Positions 34,534 through 44,135 of a stretch of 48,973 nt of DNA are shown piece after piece. Numbering within the stretch: the first letter of the stretch is position 1; every line of letters starts with the position of its first letter. The stretch comes from Methanomicrobia archaeon (GTDB lineage Archaea; Halobacteriota; Bog-38; Methanoflorentales; Methanoflorentaceae): NCBI GenBank assembly GCA_015661395.1, contig JACWML010000012.1:1-48973 (forward strand), written 5' to 3'. A program made the translations under genes and the position numbers. The notes beneath the pieces are model-generated. The model was not told the origin of the DNA. It saw only the letters and a program-made list of their open reading frames with translations, and did not search any database.

Positions 34534-35190
34534 CTACCCTTGAATTTGGGCAAAGCGAACTCCCATGTCAAAAGCTTTTTGACAATCTTTTGGAAATTCT
34601 TCTTTTCGTCTCTTTGCTTTCTCTTCGACGTCAAATGCTGATGACTCATATTTTGAATAATCATCAAATTGGTAGGTATCGGTAACAAACAGCGATTCTG
34701 ATTCCCCGAAGATCCTCTTCATTACCATTTCAACAATATTGAGATACTGATCATAACCCATTAGTCTCATCTGGTCTTCTTTCGCACCCATAGTGTAAAT
34801 TAAACCCGTCTTGATCCTCCTCTTAAAAAGCGTTGAATGGTTCGCATCATACACCAAGTAAGGAAATACCAACCTTTCCATGAAGGATTTCATCTCGCCG
34901 GTAGCTGTTCCCAGGTAGATAGGAGAACCCAGGATAGTGGCGTCAGCCTCTTCAGCTTTTTTGAGAATTGGTGCCAAATCATCGTTTACGGCACACCTGC
35001 CATAGCTCTCGCCATTTTTCAATTTGCAGGAAAAACAGCTTATGCAGCCTTTAAAATTGAGTTTATAAAGATGAACGAGTTCAGTCTCTGCTCCTTGTGA
35101 GGCTGCCCCTTCAAGCGCATTATTTAGTAGTGTTGCGGTATTGCATTTGGTTCTCGGACTTCCGTTTATTGCTAAAACTCTCACAAACAT
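34534..35190 (-). CDS. NADPH-dependent FMN-reductase / iron-sulfur flavoprotein family
   Basis: 218 residues from ATG 35190 with AGGGAGA upstream; the longer frame from 35244 is not needed. The flavodoxin-like fold starts VRVLAINGSPRTKCNTATLL (FMN phosphate loop), followed by the compact cysteine cluster GCISCFSCKLKNGESYGRC, which in iron-sulfur flavoproteins carries a [4Fe-4S] cluster, then DATILGSPIYLGTATGEMKSF. Such proteins transfer electrons in methanogens. It is adjacent to the decayed recombinase and AT-rich, so it may be part of an imported segment. Confidence 0.88.
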   Translation of the reverse strand: MFVRVLAINGSPRTKCNTATLLNNALEGAASQGAETELVHLYKLNFKGCISCFSCKLKNGESYGRCAVNDDLAPILKKAEEADATILGSPIYLGTATGEMKSFMERLVFPYLVYDANHSTLFKRRIKTGLIYTMGAKEDQMRLMGYDQYLNIVEMVMKRIFGESESLFVTDTYQFDDYSKYESSAFDVEEKAKRRKEEFPKDCQKAFDMGVRFAQIQG

Positions 35191-35210
35191 TGCATCTCCC
35201 TTATAGCGAT

Positions 35211-35640
35211 TTAACCTTGTTGATACAAACGTGCATCTGAACATTCACTCAAACCCATACACCGTGTGTAGCGACTATTAAAGTCCGAAAAGTGCGTTTT
35301 ATCGTACAATTCTTTGATATCCTGGTCGTTGAACTGCAAATAGACTGTCGTCACGTTTAGACTCGAATGCTCGAGCACCTGTTGCAGCGCCTGATGTCCC
35401 TTTCGTTTCGCACACAGTGGATCGCGTAAGAGTGTCGGAAGGATGGACATCTTTTCCAATGACCGGACCGTACCGCTTGACGATGTTCCGCACGTGCCGC
35501 TGTTTGAGGGCAAAAATAGGGCCATCATCGGGGGGAGTAGTTGTGCCGAAACGTAGTCGGAGAGCATTGTGATCGTCTGTGCGTCTAAATGCACCCTCCG
35601 CTGCTTCCCTCCTTTCGCCTTCGTGACGCAAATGATGCTG
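35211..35640 (-). pseudogene. Decayed tyrosine recombinase (XerA/XerC type)
   Basis: Pieces in different minus-strand frames line up with a recombinase catalytic domain: KGGKQRRVHLDAQTITMLSD (catalytic Lys region), IFALKQRHVRNIVKRYG, HPSDTLTRS or PTLLRDPL (H..R box), QQVLEHSSLNVTTVYLQF (LGHSSL...Y with Gly to Glu) and DIKELYDKTHF. At least two frameshifts are needed and the N-terminal half is missing, so it is non-functional. Confidence 0.7.
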
Positions 35641-35717
35641 TTGTGTGGTTCACTTCACGCCGATGTGCTTACTTTCTTACGAAAATCTGTACTCGTCAGT
35701 CTGGCACGCGTGAATTG

Positions 35718-36449
35718 CTATGGAAGAAGCTTTTCCCTGCTGATAAGTCTGCTTGAAAGGAGAAATAGCGCGATTGACAGAGCGGCGATGACGACGGCTT
35801 CGGCGAGATCGACCACGACTACTGCGATAAAAGGCAAAGTCCACGGGGTTAAGTACGCGGGCACCACCAGCAACCCCCCCAAGGCGAGGCCTAAGGGCTG
35901 ATTTGCCCCCGCCCTCGGCTTCTGCAATGAGCTGAACGTCATCATAGCCACCGTATCGAAAGAGACGATGGACAGGGACAATGCGGCGGCAATGCCCGAG
36001 GCCTCGAGAGGGACGGTTACATCTCCTCTCAGAATCAATGCCACCGTAACATTTGCAACGCCCACCGCTACCATAAGGAGTGAGACGAGAATGGCTCCCG
36101 CTTTCAGGTAGCGCTTGTAGATGTCTCCTTGATTCATCCCGAGCGACAGGAAATACTCGAGCACGCCGTTATTCTTGTCGTAGACGTAGAGCAGAATGAC
36201 TGACGTCGTAAGCGTCAGAGCGGCAATTGTTGTCAGCGCGACGGAGAGAAGCGAGAGTGATGTCCCGACGTAGATACCGCTATTCGCGGGCACCCCTCCG
36301 AGGAACGCGTTGCCAAAATTTGCCGTGAGGATAGCCATCGACGTGAAGAATGTCGCGAACACGATGTACGATTTACTCAGAGAGAGTCCTCTCTTAACGA
36401 TGATTATTCCAGGATCGCGCCCCAATTGGCGCACGACGTTGTTCTTCAC
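35718..36449 (-). CDS. ABC transporter permease (ABC-2 type)
   Basis: 243 residues with six hydrophobic segments (for example SYIVFATFFTSMAILTANFG, ILVSLLMVAVGVANVTVALI, VVVDLAEAVVIAALSIALFL). GTG 36449 follows GGTGA. It starts 11 bp after the ATP-binding gene. The pair forms an ABC-2-type exporter; the substrate is unknown. Confidence 0.85.
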   Translation of the reverse strand: MKNNVVRQLGRDPGIIIVKRGLSLSKSYIVFATFFTSMAILTANFGNAFLGGVPANSGIYVGTSLSLLSVALTTIAALTLTTSVILLYVYDKNNGVLEYFLSLGMNQGDIYKRYLKAGAILVSLLMVAVGVANVTVALILRGDVTVPLEASGIAAALSLSIVSFDTVAMMTFSSLQKPRAGANQPLGLALGGLLVVPAYLTPWTLPFIAVVVVDLAEAVVIAALSIALFLLSSRLISREKLLP

Positions 36450-36460
36450 GCGTTCACCGG

Positions 36461-37321
36461 TTACGCCGTTTCGAACAGCTCTTGCAACGGGTTTTCGAGC
36501 TGCCGCATTTCCGTCACCAGTACTCCGTTTTCGATTAGCTTCTTTAGGATGCGTCCTGCCTCTTCGGGGCTCGAAACGCTCAGGACGTAGTAGCCCTGCT
36601 CTACCCGTTTCGCGTCCACGATTTTTGAAATGTCCGTCGAAGTCGAAGTCCTAATCCCAACCCTGTATTCTCTCTGTTTGATGTTTGAGATCTTTTCGGC
36701 GAGCGCAATGGTTCCATCCTTAATCAAGATGAGGTTCGTGCCGATGTCGCTCGCCTCGTAGAGGTTGTGCGTGGAGTATAGGACAATCTTATCCTTGCTC
36801 AGCTTAAGGAGGATATCTCTGATCTCCTTCGAGTAGCCTGGGTCCAGGTTTGAGGTGGGCTCGTCCATCAAGTAGAGGTCGCGCTCCCTAAGGAACACCT
36901 TCGCAACTGAGACTCTCTTCTTCTGTCCCTGCGAGAGATCAGAGACTTTCTTATTCCTAAGCTCCTGAAGGTGTAGCAGCGCGAGAACCTCGTCAACGCT
37001 TCCTCCCTGCATGTTCGCGTAAAACGTGAGAGCGTCGTACACCGTCATCTCCTCCGGAATCGCGTTGTAGTGCGAGAGGTAGTTAATCCGCTTTCTGACA
37101 TCACGCGACGAGGTAACGTTTTCGCCGTCAAACACGACTTCGCCCGAATATGGCTCTAAAATGCCGGCGATGGTTCTAAACAGTGTCGTTTTCCCCGCGC
37201 CGTTTGGACCTAATACTACGTATATCGACGGCTCTTGTATCGTGAGATTTACGTCGTACAAGACGGTTTTTTTGTTGTATCCCGAGTTCACGTTGTGCAA
37301 TTCTAAAGTGTGCACGTTCAC
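36461..37321 (-). CDS. ABC transporter ATP-binding protein
   Basis: 286 residues. Walker A is GPNGAGKTTLF, the signature LSQGQKKRVSVAK, Walker B LYLMDEPTSNLDP and the switch His in LYSTHNL. Residues about 210-286 are a C-terminal regulatory tail. GTG 37321 follows TAGGAG. It drives the exporter encoded by the following gene, in an operon on the minus strand. Confidence 0.93.
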   Translation of the reverse strand: MNVHTLELHNVNSGYNKKTVLYDVNLTIQEPSIYVVLGPNGAGKTTLFRTIAGILEPYSGEVVFDGENVTSSRDVRKRINYLSHYNAIPEEMTVYDALTFYANMQGGSVDEVLALLHLQELRNKKVSDLSQGQKKRVSVAKVFLRERDLYLMDEPTSNLDPGYSKEIRDILLKLSKDKIVLYSTHNLYEASDIGTNLILIKDGTIALAEKISNIKQREYRVGIRTSTSTDISKIVDAKRVEQGYYVLSVSSPEEAGRILKKLIENGVLVTEMRQLENPLQELFETA

Positions 37322-38318
37322 GACTCCTAAGGCGCTTTTTCTGATGTACTCTTGCGCTAAAGCGGCGGGCTTAGATTATCTCACTTTTGGTCGGCGAACT
37401 GCCGCCACGCAAACGAATCCGCGAGTCCGGAGAGCCCAGCGAGACGACTAATACGTGACTTACCGCACTAAGGTCCAGGACGGGCGGCCAGTGACCCCGC
37501 TGCAAAGGCGGGAATTGACCACGGAAAATATTCCCTCCATTCGGCGCAGCAATAATCTGCACGAGAAACAGTGGCAAGACCATAGACCCTATAGCAGGCA
37601 AGTAGCAACGGCCGACACATGCTGCAAAAGCGAGAGGGGTCACTAGAATGATGGGAGAGCACTGATTACCCGAAGAGTCCACAACGCGCGCATGGCCCTC
37701 GTGCACCTTATCGAGCTAACCTCAGAGTGTGAAGGTGAGTGACAAAACGATAGTATGGGCTCCTTGAGCGGACATTTATTTCCACTAGGAAGTGCAATGA
37801 CGGGGCAAGGGGCGGTTGTCTCACCAGTAAAGGTTCAACGTGTAACGAGCATCCCGCAAAGCGTTATAGGCACGACACCCTTGATCAAGTCTAACGGTGA
37901 ACGTGTGCCCTGAAATGGATAGATCATGCCATGAATATGATGCCGTTTACCATGACGCCCCTCCATATGGAGTTCGTTTTTGAGTGCTCAAGTTCTACGA
38001 AGCAAAACTGGAGCCTCTACCTCCACCGTGAGCAGGCGCCGGGCTAACGCGTCATTGAGTCCTGCTAGAGAGAGTAGAGCCAACCATGCACTTGTGATTC
38101 GCCGCAGCGTGCATCCAAGAGCTTTTTGAGGCATACCAACGTGCTTTTGCCACCACGCTTCAGAACGGGCCTCAAAAATCAAGGAAATCGGTGGAAGAAA
38201 TAACATGCATGGAGCTACAGAGAGCTAAAAAGGAGTACGTCTAACTCGATGCCAGTGAGGCACCAAACCTTCACAGTATACTCCGGCGTCGCTCGCCAAC
38301 CTTGGCCACGACTCGCCG
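37322..38318. other. About 1 kb without an intact gene
   Basis: Minus-strand frame 37371-37706 holds a hydrophobic stretch (LPAIGSMVLPLFLVQIIAAP) that might be a decayed membrane-protein gene. Short frames (such as 37931-38047) have no support. It is probably debris of an inserted element together with the broken terminase copy next to it. Confidence 0.4.
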
Positions 38319-38707
38319 TTAGCATGACCCACGCGGGGGCTTCTTCGAGCCGCTTGTACGGACTCTTTCAAGCGCTTCTGAGAGGAGCTTGACATATAGG
38401 TCGTGCATCTCGGGGTCTTCGGCTATGATTTCATCAAAGGCCTCGTCAATAGCGTTGCCTTTGAGAGCATTAGAACCGAGTTCGGCCAGATCAAGCTTTT
38501 TTGTGCGGCGGCGTTCTTAACCGCCATATCGTAGCCCCAGGATAAGAGCTTGAGTTTTGGTGGGACGCTAAACGCCGCGTTGGGCGTGTACTTCTCTTTT
38601 ACGCCGGTAGCAGGATTGACCCACTCACCGCGCCACGATCGCTCGAAGGCAAACGTGTTGGATTTGAGTAAGTGGGACTTTTTTGTTATTTCCAAGCAGG
38701 ATATCAA
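38319..38707 (-). pseudogene. Frameshifted paralogue of the terminase-like gene
   Basis: The first frame reads WVNPATGVKEKYTPNAAFSV PPKLKLLSWGYDMAVKNAAAQKS, then shifts by one base at an A-run to LAELGSNALKGNAIDEAFDE IIAEDPEMHDLYVKLLSEAL, ending TAA 38319. It matches the downstream part of the intact gene at 38874-39557 (PETGEEQPYEPHNNLTVDQK and EAFDEILDTDPDMHDMYAKL). The N-terminal half is missing. It must be a decayed duplicate. Confidence 0.75.
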
Positions 38708-38873
38708 TCATATTTTTGGTGATTAGAAGGGTGTAGCACTCAGCGTGCTCGAAAAGTATTGCGCGAAGACGGGCTTTGACGGATTGCGGGCGACCGTTGA
38801 CACGTGCAAAGGGCTGAGCTGACTATGAGGGTTTCGGAGTAGGTCTTATAGGGCCGCTCGTTTCAAAGAACCG

Positions 38874-39557
38874 CTATGCATGTTCCTTTTTCCAATCGTC
38901 TTTATCGAGACCGTTCGCCCGTCTGAGAGCCCGTACTATAAGTTTTGCGTACATGTCATGCATGTCCGGGTCTGTGTCTAGAATTTCGTCAAAGGCTTCG
39001 TTAAAGGCGTTGTCTTTGAGCGCTTTGGCTGCGCTTTCCAGCAACACCGATTTCTTCGCGACCGCGTTCTTTACGGCCATCTCGTACCCTAAGCTCATGA
39101 GTTTGATCTTTTGGTCGACGGTTAAGTTGTTGTGGGGCTCATACGGCTGTTCCTCGCCGGTTTCAGGATTGATTTGCACACCTTCACACTGACGTTTCAG
39201 ATCCTCGCCAACGTGTTGGAAGAAGTAAATGCCGAGTGTGAATCCCGTTGCGTAGATCTCTAAGCGGGCCTGCTCTGCTTCTTCCTGCTCTTTTTCGAGC
39301 TGGGCGGCGTCAAAGGCCTGGCAGCGAGGGCGCCACTGATACTTGCTGGCCCACTGACGCAGACCTGCCTCGTAATTTTGCTGTTTTCCGAGCTTTTCTA
39401 CGGCCGCAGCATACGTTCTATAGCCCGTCCCGAGGTTTAAGTACGTTTTAAAGGCACCATAGGCTTTGTCTGATTCGCCGTCAAACTGCTCCCAAGGCTC
39501 TGGCCACGACTCTTTCTCAAGATTCGTCAGCTTTACGGTATCTCTGGGCTTTTTCAT
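38874..39557 (-). CDS. Phage terminase small-subunit-like protein
   Basis: 227 residues. The region AFKTYLNLGTGYRTYAAAVE KLGKQQNYEAGLRQWASKYQ, then WRPRCQAFDAAQLEKEQEEA, resembles the helix-turn-helix N-terminus of small terminase subunits (AW.AF..Y.. ...A..LGKS...I..W...Y.W..R..AYD). The C-terminal half is acidic. In tailed viruses this protein recognises DNA for packaging. Start ATG 39557 with GAGG upstream. There is no large subunit, portal or capsid gene in the window, so it may be a solitary remnant or a host protein with a similar fold. Confidence 0.7.
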   Translation of the reverse strand: MKKPRDTVKLTNLEKESWPEPWEQFDGESDKAYGAFKTYLNLGTGYRTYAAAVEKLGKQQNYEAGLRQWASKYQWRPRCQAFDAAQLEKEQEEAEQARLEIYATGFTLGIYFFQHVGEDLKRQCEGVQINPETGEEQPYEPHNNLTVDQKIKLMSLGYEMAVKNAVAKKSVLLESAAKALKDNAFNEAFDEILDTDPDMHDMYAKLIVRALRRANGLDKDDWKKEHA

Positions 39558-39690
39558 GCGTTTGCCTCGTCAAATTTGTGGGCGTTGTCATTATGCTTGT
39601 GTGGCATGTTGGTCTTCACTTTTGAATTCTTGGTTGTGCATGCGGGGTTCGCGTTCTGCGGCGTCCTGCTGGGACGGCAGAGGCCCCATT

Positions 39691-39724
39691 TGCTATATAA
39701 AGGGGGCCAAGAACCGTATATAAA
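39691..39724 (+). promoter_or_regulatory. Two tandem TATA elements before the nuclease gene
   Basis: ctatataaag at about 39693-39702 and cgtatataaacc at about 39715-39726. Both stand upstream of the nuclease frame that lacks a canonical start codon. The palindromic TATATA could also serve the divergent terminase-like gene. Confidence 0.45.
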
Positions 39725-39802
39725 CCTAACTTCACGGTATCGTCAAAACAAACTCCGTTTCTTTTAGAACTTGACTTCGAAAACCTTCCCCTAGTTGAAC
39801 GT

Positions 39803-40810
39803 TTGTACGTTGAGCAAGAGGAGGCCACCCACATCCTGAGTGAGGAAAGCTCTGTTGAAAAAGCCAAACGGAAGCTGCAAGAGCAGGCGGCGCAAGCAAT
39901 CTACCAGATGCGAACCAAAACCGCGCTTCAGCAAGTTATAGACCTTGAAAAAATCCGCCTTTTAGAAGCAGGTCTTGGTTTGGATGCGTTTAACGTTGAG
40001 CAATTGTTAGAAGCAAACGTCAGCGATGGTTGGCTTGAAGCCCTCCTGCAAGCGGAGTCAGCTCTCTTGATTAGCGAAACCCATCGATTTTCCGCATCAG
40101 CGCTTAACACATATCATAATTGCCCGCTGCATTACAAGTTTACGTATGTTCTTAAAGTCCCTTCAGCGAGTAAGATGTCGTTCAATTTGGGTTCTCTGAT
40201 TCACGATGTGATCTACCAACTGACTTTGCGGGAACTGGAGGGGACTCCTCCTACTGAAGGTAAGGCTTTTGAACTACTCGAACATTTGTGGCCGTCCGCT
40301 GGATTCAGTTCGAAACAGGAAGAATGGGAGAAGCGAGTCGAAGCAGAACAGTTGCTGACGACCTACATCGAGTGGAATCTCGAGAATGAGAACGAATTAT
40401 TAGGTGCTGAGGTCGAATTTCTCTTCCCGCTCAACGGCAGGAACGTCAAGGGCTTTATCGATCGACTTGAACGAACTAGCGATAGCCAATACGTAGTCGT
40501 AGACTTCAAAACGGGCAGCTCGATGGAGAGCAAGAAAATGATGCCCGACAATATCCAAATGAACGTTTATTGTCTGGCGGTACAGAATAAATTCGGGCAG
40601 ATCCCGGTAAGATGCTCATTGCTATATCTTAAGAAGAAACGCACGGTGGATTACGAGCCAGACGAACAAAACCTCGAAGAGCAAAAGACACGACTTGAAA
40701 GCTTCATTCAGCAGATTGTAAGCGAATCGTTCGATGCCTCGCCTTCTTATGATGCGTGCCTATTTTGCGGGTATGGCGAACTATGTGAAACCAAAGAGGT
40801 GAAAGAGTAG
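39803..40810 (+). CDS. PD-(D/E)XK nuclease, C-terminal part of a RecB/AddA-like helicase-nuclease
   Basis: 335 residues from TTG 39803, but the reading frame continues upstream into SKQTPFLLELDFENLPLVER, typical of UvrD/AddA helicases, until a stop near 39697; so it is the C-terminus of a larger ancestor. The nuclease has FSASALNTYHNCPLHYKF, GSLIHDVIYQLTLRE, GFIDRLERT, YVVVDFKTGSS (catalytic D-x-K), QMNVYCLAVQNKFG and the C-terminal cysteine cluster DACLFCGYGELC, which with the N-terminal Cys may bind an iron-sulfur cluster. Two TATA elements upstream suggest it may still be expressed. No helicase domain remains. Confidence 0.8.
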   Translation: MYVEQEEATHILSEESSVEKAKRKLQEQAAQAIYQMRTKTALQQVIDLEKIRLLEAGLGLDAFNVEQLLEANVSDGWLEALLQAESALLISETHRFSASALNTYHNCPLHYKFTYVLKVPSASKMSFNLGSLIHDVIYQLTLRELEGTPPTEGKAFELLEHLWPSAGFSSKQEEWEKRVEAEQLLTTYIEWNLENENELLGAEVEFLFPLNGRNVKGFIDRLERTSDSQYVVVDFKTGSSMESKKMMPDNIQMNVYCLAVQNKFGQIPVRCSLLYLKKKRTVDYEPDEQNLEEQKTRLESFIQQIVSESFDASPSYDACLFCGYGELCETKEVKE

Positions 40811-41342
40811 CTTCTCTGTTGTGCTCCACTGTGAACTATAGTCATTTTCGAACTTCTTCAGCACTAAAAACGGTTTTTTTAGGACTAACTAGCTATTTTC
40901 ACTTCATGCTGGGCCCATTCAAGTGCATCAAGGATTTTTTTTACGATGCATCATCTCTAAGTTTGTCCATTCCGATGCTTGGGAGTTTCTCGATGGACTC
41001 TGCTTGTAGATTTATGCTGTCAGTCATTAGCGGTGAAGAAACTCAACTTCATGTTAAGGCACAAAACCTGATCGAAACTGTTATGCGGATACGTCGTTCA
41101 GTTCTCGTAGCGAAGATGAACTGCCTGAAAGCTTTTGCCAAAGCTGGCAACCTCTGCCATTGACGTGCGTGAACGAATTCTTAAGGATAAACTGATCAAA
41201 CAAAACAGACGTGCCTACGCACTACCGGCAAGCACACGCGCTGTTTGTCTACTGTCTGCGTTAACGATGCTAGCAGCGCTTATTCTCGTTGCGTTGACAC
41301 TCAGACCCCAGCAGGAAGCCAACGTCCTACACAGATAGTGAT
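40811..41342. other. Stretch with only weak open frames
   Basis: Frames at 40819-41163 and 41135-41338 are open but not recognisable. The second has one strong hydrophobic segment (VCLLSALTMLAALILVALTL) and a basic N-terminal side and might encode a small membrane protein, but support is only its composition. Confidence 0.35.
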
Positions 41343-41756
41343 CTATGCCATCTTCGTGCCGGCATCGTAAGAGGCGCTCTGGTTAAAAACCTCGACCGGT
41401 TCGAAGGTCCAGACGCCCTGAAGAGGATGGCCTCCCCTTGATTTGATTTGCTCGGACATCGTGTCAAACAATGGTCCGGAAGTGATGAAGTCTCCCACCT
41501 TGCATCTGACCTCGTAGGACTTCATGCCGTCGAGGACCAGGAACGAAGCCATCTTGACGCCCCTCTTCATCGCTTCCAGATTCTTTGCGGTCTTCTTCAT
41601 CAAAATGGCGCCGACGATCATAATCTCGTTCGATGGCGCCCTGATGCTTCCCGCTTGGATCGCGTGCGGAGCTCCATCAGCACCAACGGTTGCCAGGATC
41701 TTCGGGTTCTTCTCGTTATTAATCGCATTAACTACTTCGTCAGGTATTTTGACCAC
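41343..41756 (-). CDS. Pyridoxamine-5'-phosphate-oxidase-fold flavin protein
   Basis: 137 residues from GTG 41756 (GAGGTGA ends five bases upstream). The sequence KIPDEVVNAINNEKNPKILA, TVGADGAPHAIQAGSIRAPS, MIVGAILMKKTAKNLE and MASFLVLDGMKSYEVRCKVG fits the split-barrel PNPOx-like family that binds FMN or F420. The substrate is unknown. A TATA element (aatatttaag) lies about 30 bp upstream of the start. Confidence 0.87.
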   Translation of the reverse strand: MVKIPDEVVNAINNEKNPKILATVGADGAPHAIQAGSIRAPSNEIMIVGAILMKKTAKNLEAMKRGVKMASFLVLDGMKSYEVRCKVGDFITSGPLFDTMSEQIKSRGGHPLQGVWTFEPVEVFNQSASYDAGTKMA

Positions 41757-42239
41757 GATATTCACCTCGTTGCCAAGAGTTCGCTGGCAATACTTAAATA
41801 TTGCCTGTGAAGCAATGCGCCATCTTTGATACGATAGGGAGTTACAACCACGTTCAAGCGTCGTTGTTGGCGCTGCTCCATGAGAGGTGGTCCACGCTAT
41901 CCGCGCACCGGTCACGACCAAGCCGAAAGGCAAGAAACGGCGCTGAAAGGATCAGTGCGGAGCGTCCGTGTGGCGATCACGGACCACAAGAATGGCGGTT
42001 GCCACGTGAATATGGGTGAGTCTGTCTACGAAGACGCAACGCCCACAAAGGCTCGTGATCTCAGGAAAGCGCTTGTTGCTTTCGAAACCTTGTAGAGCGC
42101 CATCGTCAATTGCAAGCCTGCTCATAGTCAATGGCAGAGCACGAACTGACTCTTGCGACTTGTCCTCTAGGTTTACCTAAGTTTGCTGATCTGCCCGTCA
42201 AGGGCATAACCTTGCTGGCTTTGGCTGGCAGGTGTTTGC
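41757..42239. other. Stretch without a confident gene
   Basis: A plus-strand frame at 41880-42095 (MRGGPRYPRTGHDQAE...) ends with a moderately protein-like tail (VRVAITDHKNGGCHVN), but no ribosome binding site or family is seen. The first bases hold the promoter of the PNPOx-like gene. Confidence 0.35.
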
Positions 42240-42712
42240 CTACGCAGGTTCTTTCTTCTTTGGTCTTTTGAGCGACAAAATCAGCATAAGAAGCGCCAAG
42301 GGAACCAGAATATAGTCACCAATTGCGCCTGGTGGAATATGTGAAACCTGTAATGGCTTAATAAACCCTATAACCGTCCGTCCTGAATATTCAACCAAGA
42401 TAAGACGAACATGAACGGGATTAGGCTCTTATAACGGAAAAACACCACAAGAAAGACGAATCCCATCAGAAGCTGCGAAAGTCCCCAGAGCGCGAACAAG
42501 GAGATTATGTTGGAGCCGCCTGCAACAGACGTGTTGATTCCTGCTATAGTACTTGCTCCGCCATCGGGAGCAAATATATGGATGCAGCTTCTAATTAACG
42601 TAAAAAGAGCAATTAGGAGGAATACTATTGCCGCGATTTTGTAGCCTTGGAAGGTGTTGTCCGCTTGTTTTGGAAGAATTCTAATCCTGCCTTCTTTTTT
42701 TGTGTCCATCAA
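42240..42712 (-). pseudogene. Hypothetical membrane protein, frameshifted
   Basis: ATG 42712 starts MMDTKKEGRIRILPKQADNT, then hydrophobic segments (IAAIVFLLIALFTLIRSCI; LFALWGLSQLLMGFVFLVVFF; KSLIPFMFVL). The first frame stops at 42368, but another frame continues directly: LVEYSGRTVIGFIKPLQVSH IPPGAIGDYILVPLALLMLI, with a basic end (KRPKKKEPA) and TAG at 42240. One base inserted or lost near 42405 separates them. It is about 157 residues in total. No family is recognised. Confidence 0.6.
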
Positions 42713-42808
42713 TCTCCCTCAAACGTAGCGCTCTGTGAGGTCATAAATATCGCTGAATGGAATGTAACGTCGTACCGTTAGCCTTAGGGTCGACGGGTAA
42801 ATCGTGAT

Positions 42809-43807
42809 ATGAACAAGAACGAGGATAACTTTACAGAGCCGAAGCTTGCACGTCAATGGTTGAATTCAGGCAGATTTTTCAGGTGGACTTCTGCTTTAGC
42901 GGAGAATAAATCCTTTGGCGAACTGAACATTTTTTCCATTCAGAGGGGGGATGCTACGAAACCTCCAATTGTGATGATTCATGGGTATCCCACAAGTAGT
43001 TTTGATTTTATGGAGCTTTTTGATTTGCTTAGCATGGATTACTTTGTGTGTGCTTTGGATACTCCAGGATATGGATTTTCCGACAAAAGGAGAAATGGGT
43101 ATACCTATTCGCTTGAAGACGATGCACGACTTGTTAATTATTACATAGCTGAAGTGCTAAACGTTAAAAAACTGACCTTAGTTACGCACGATAAAGGAAA
43201 CAGCGTCGGATTAGCGCTACTTAACCTATACAAAAAACAAGACCGATATGCGATAGGCCATCTTATACTTACAAACGGAAACATCTACCTCCCGCTGGCC
43301 AACCTCACCCGTTTCCAAAAAATCCTCCTAAACCGCCTCACTGGTCCCGTGGCAACCAAATTTGTTACTGGAAAAACACTGGCTAACGGGTTGAACAGAA
43401 CAACCCACGCTATTAAGGAGTCGCCAGAAAAGGTACGTTCCAACGCGTTTATTTTGGACTATCAGAATGGCGGGCACATTCAACACGATATCATACAGTA
43501 TTTGAATCAGAGAAAGCAGTATGAAGTTCACTGGCTGGAGAACCTAAGAGACAGCGACGTACCCACGACACTGGTTTGGGGTGAGGATGACAGGATTGCT
43601 TCCACAAAAGTTTCAGACTACGTGTGGGCCAACTACTTGAAAGTCAGGAGTGCACAATCGAATTATTGGATCATACCTACGGCAAATCACTACGTTCAGA
43701 ATGATAGGCCCGAAATATTGAGTAAGCTGATTCGGCAATCGTTTGGTGAGAGGGTGGATTTTCAGGAAATCAGCGAGGAGGAAAAACCTTATAGGAAATT
43801 GTCCTAA
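42809..43807 (+). CDS. Alpha/beta hydrolase, haloalkane-dehalogenase-like
   Basis: 332 residues. IVMIHGYPTSSFDFMELFDL forms the oxyanion region, CALDTPGYGFSDKRR the following loop, and VTHDKGNSVGLALL the nucleophile elbow: the nucleophile is Asp (HD.G instead of G.S.G), as in haloalkane dehalogenases (HDWG). VWGEDDRIASTKVS and ANHYVQNDRPEIL provide the acid and His. Trp is replaced by Lys in the HDWG box, so the substrate could differ. The gene is AT-richer than its neighbours. Confidence 0.87.
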   Translation: MNKNEDNFTEPKLARQWLNSGRFFRWTSALAENKSFGELNIFSIQRGDATKPPIVMIHGYPTSSFDFMELFDLLSMDYFVCALDTPGYGFSDKRRNGYTYSLEDDARLVNYYIAEVLNVKKLTLVTHDKGNSVGLALLNLYKKQDRYAIGHLILTNGNIYLPLANLTRFQKILLNRLTGPVATKFVTGKTLANGLNRTTHAIKESPEKVRSNAFILDYQNGGHIQHDIIQYLNQRKQYEVHWLENLRDSDVPTTLVWGEDDRIASTKVSDYVWANYLKVRSAQSNYWIIPTANHYVQNDRPEILSKLIRQSFGERVDFQEISEEEKPYRKLS

Positions 43808-44135
43808 TGCGCACGCGCTTACACGAGAGAGCGGTGCCTCACACACCCTAAAAGCCAGGCAGCATCCACAAGAAACCGCGGCGCTGTGATGTCATCGCTG
43901 GAGAAGAAGTCCGGCTTCGTGCTTATTCACGCGCGATACGTGAGCATCATAGCAGCGTCGCCTTGCGCACATCTGCCTCTGTTACGTGGTCGCGATCGCC
44001 CTCTTCGCTATAGCTGCAGAGGGCCAACACGTCAGGCCCCTGGCGATGGCTGCCGTTTTTAGCAGCAAAAGCGCTAACAATGGAGACTGCCTCCTCGTCT
44101 ACACGCATCGACGCGCTGCGCTGAGAACCGATCAA
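43808..44135. other. Intergenic stretch before a methyltransferase gene
   Basis: No supported gene. The plus-strand extension of the methyltransferase frame to 43986 is rejected because it lacks conservation and starts without a signal. Confidence 0.4.

Noticed and set aside
43947-44080. A minus-strand frame ending EEGDRDHVTEADVRKATLL, reminiscent of the end of Cdc6/Orc1-type ATPases
   Set aside because: It is short, has no start and lies inside sequence that is plus-strand upstream of a methyltransferase; the match is too weak to call.
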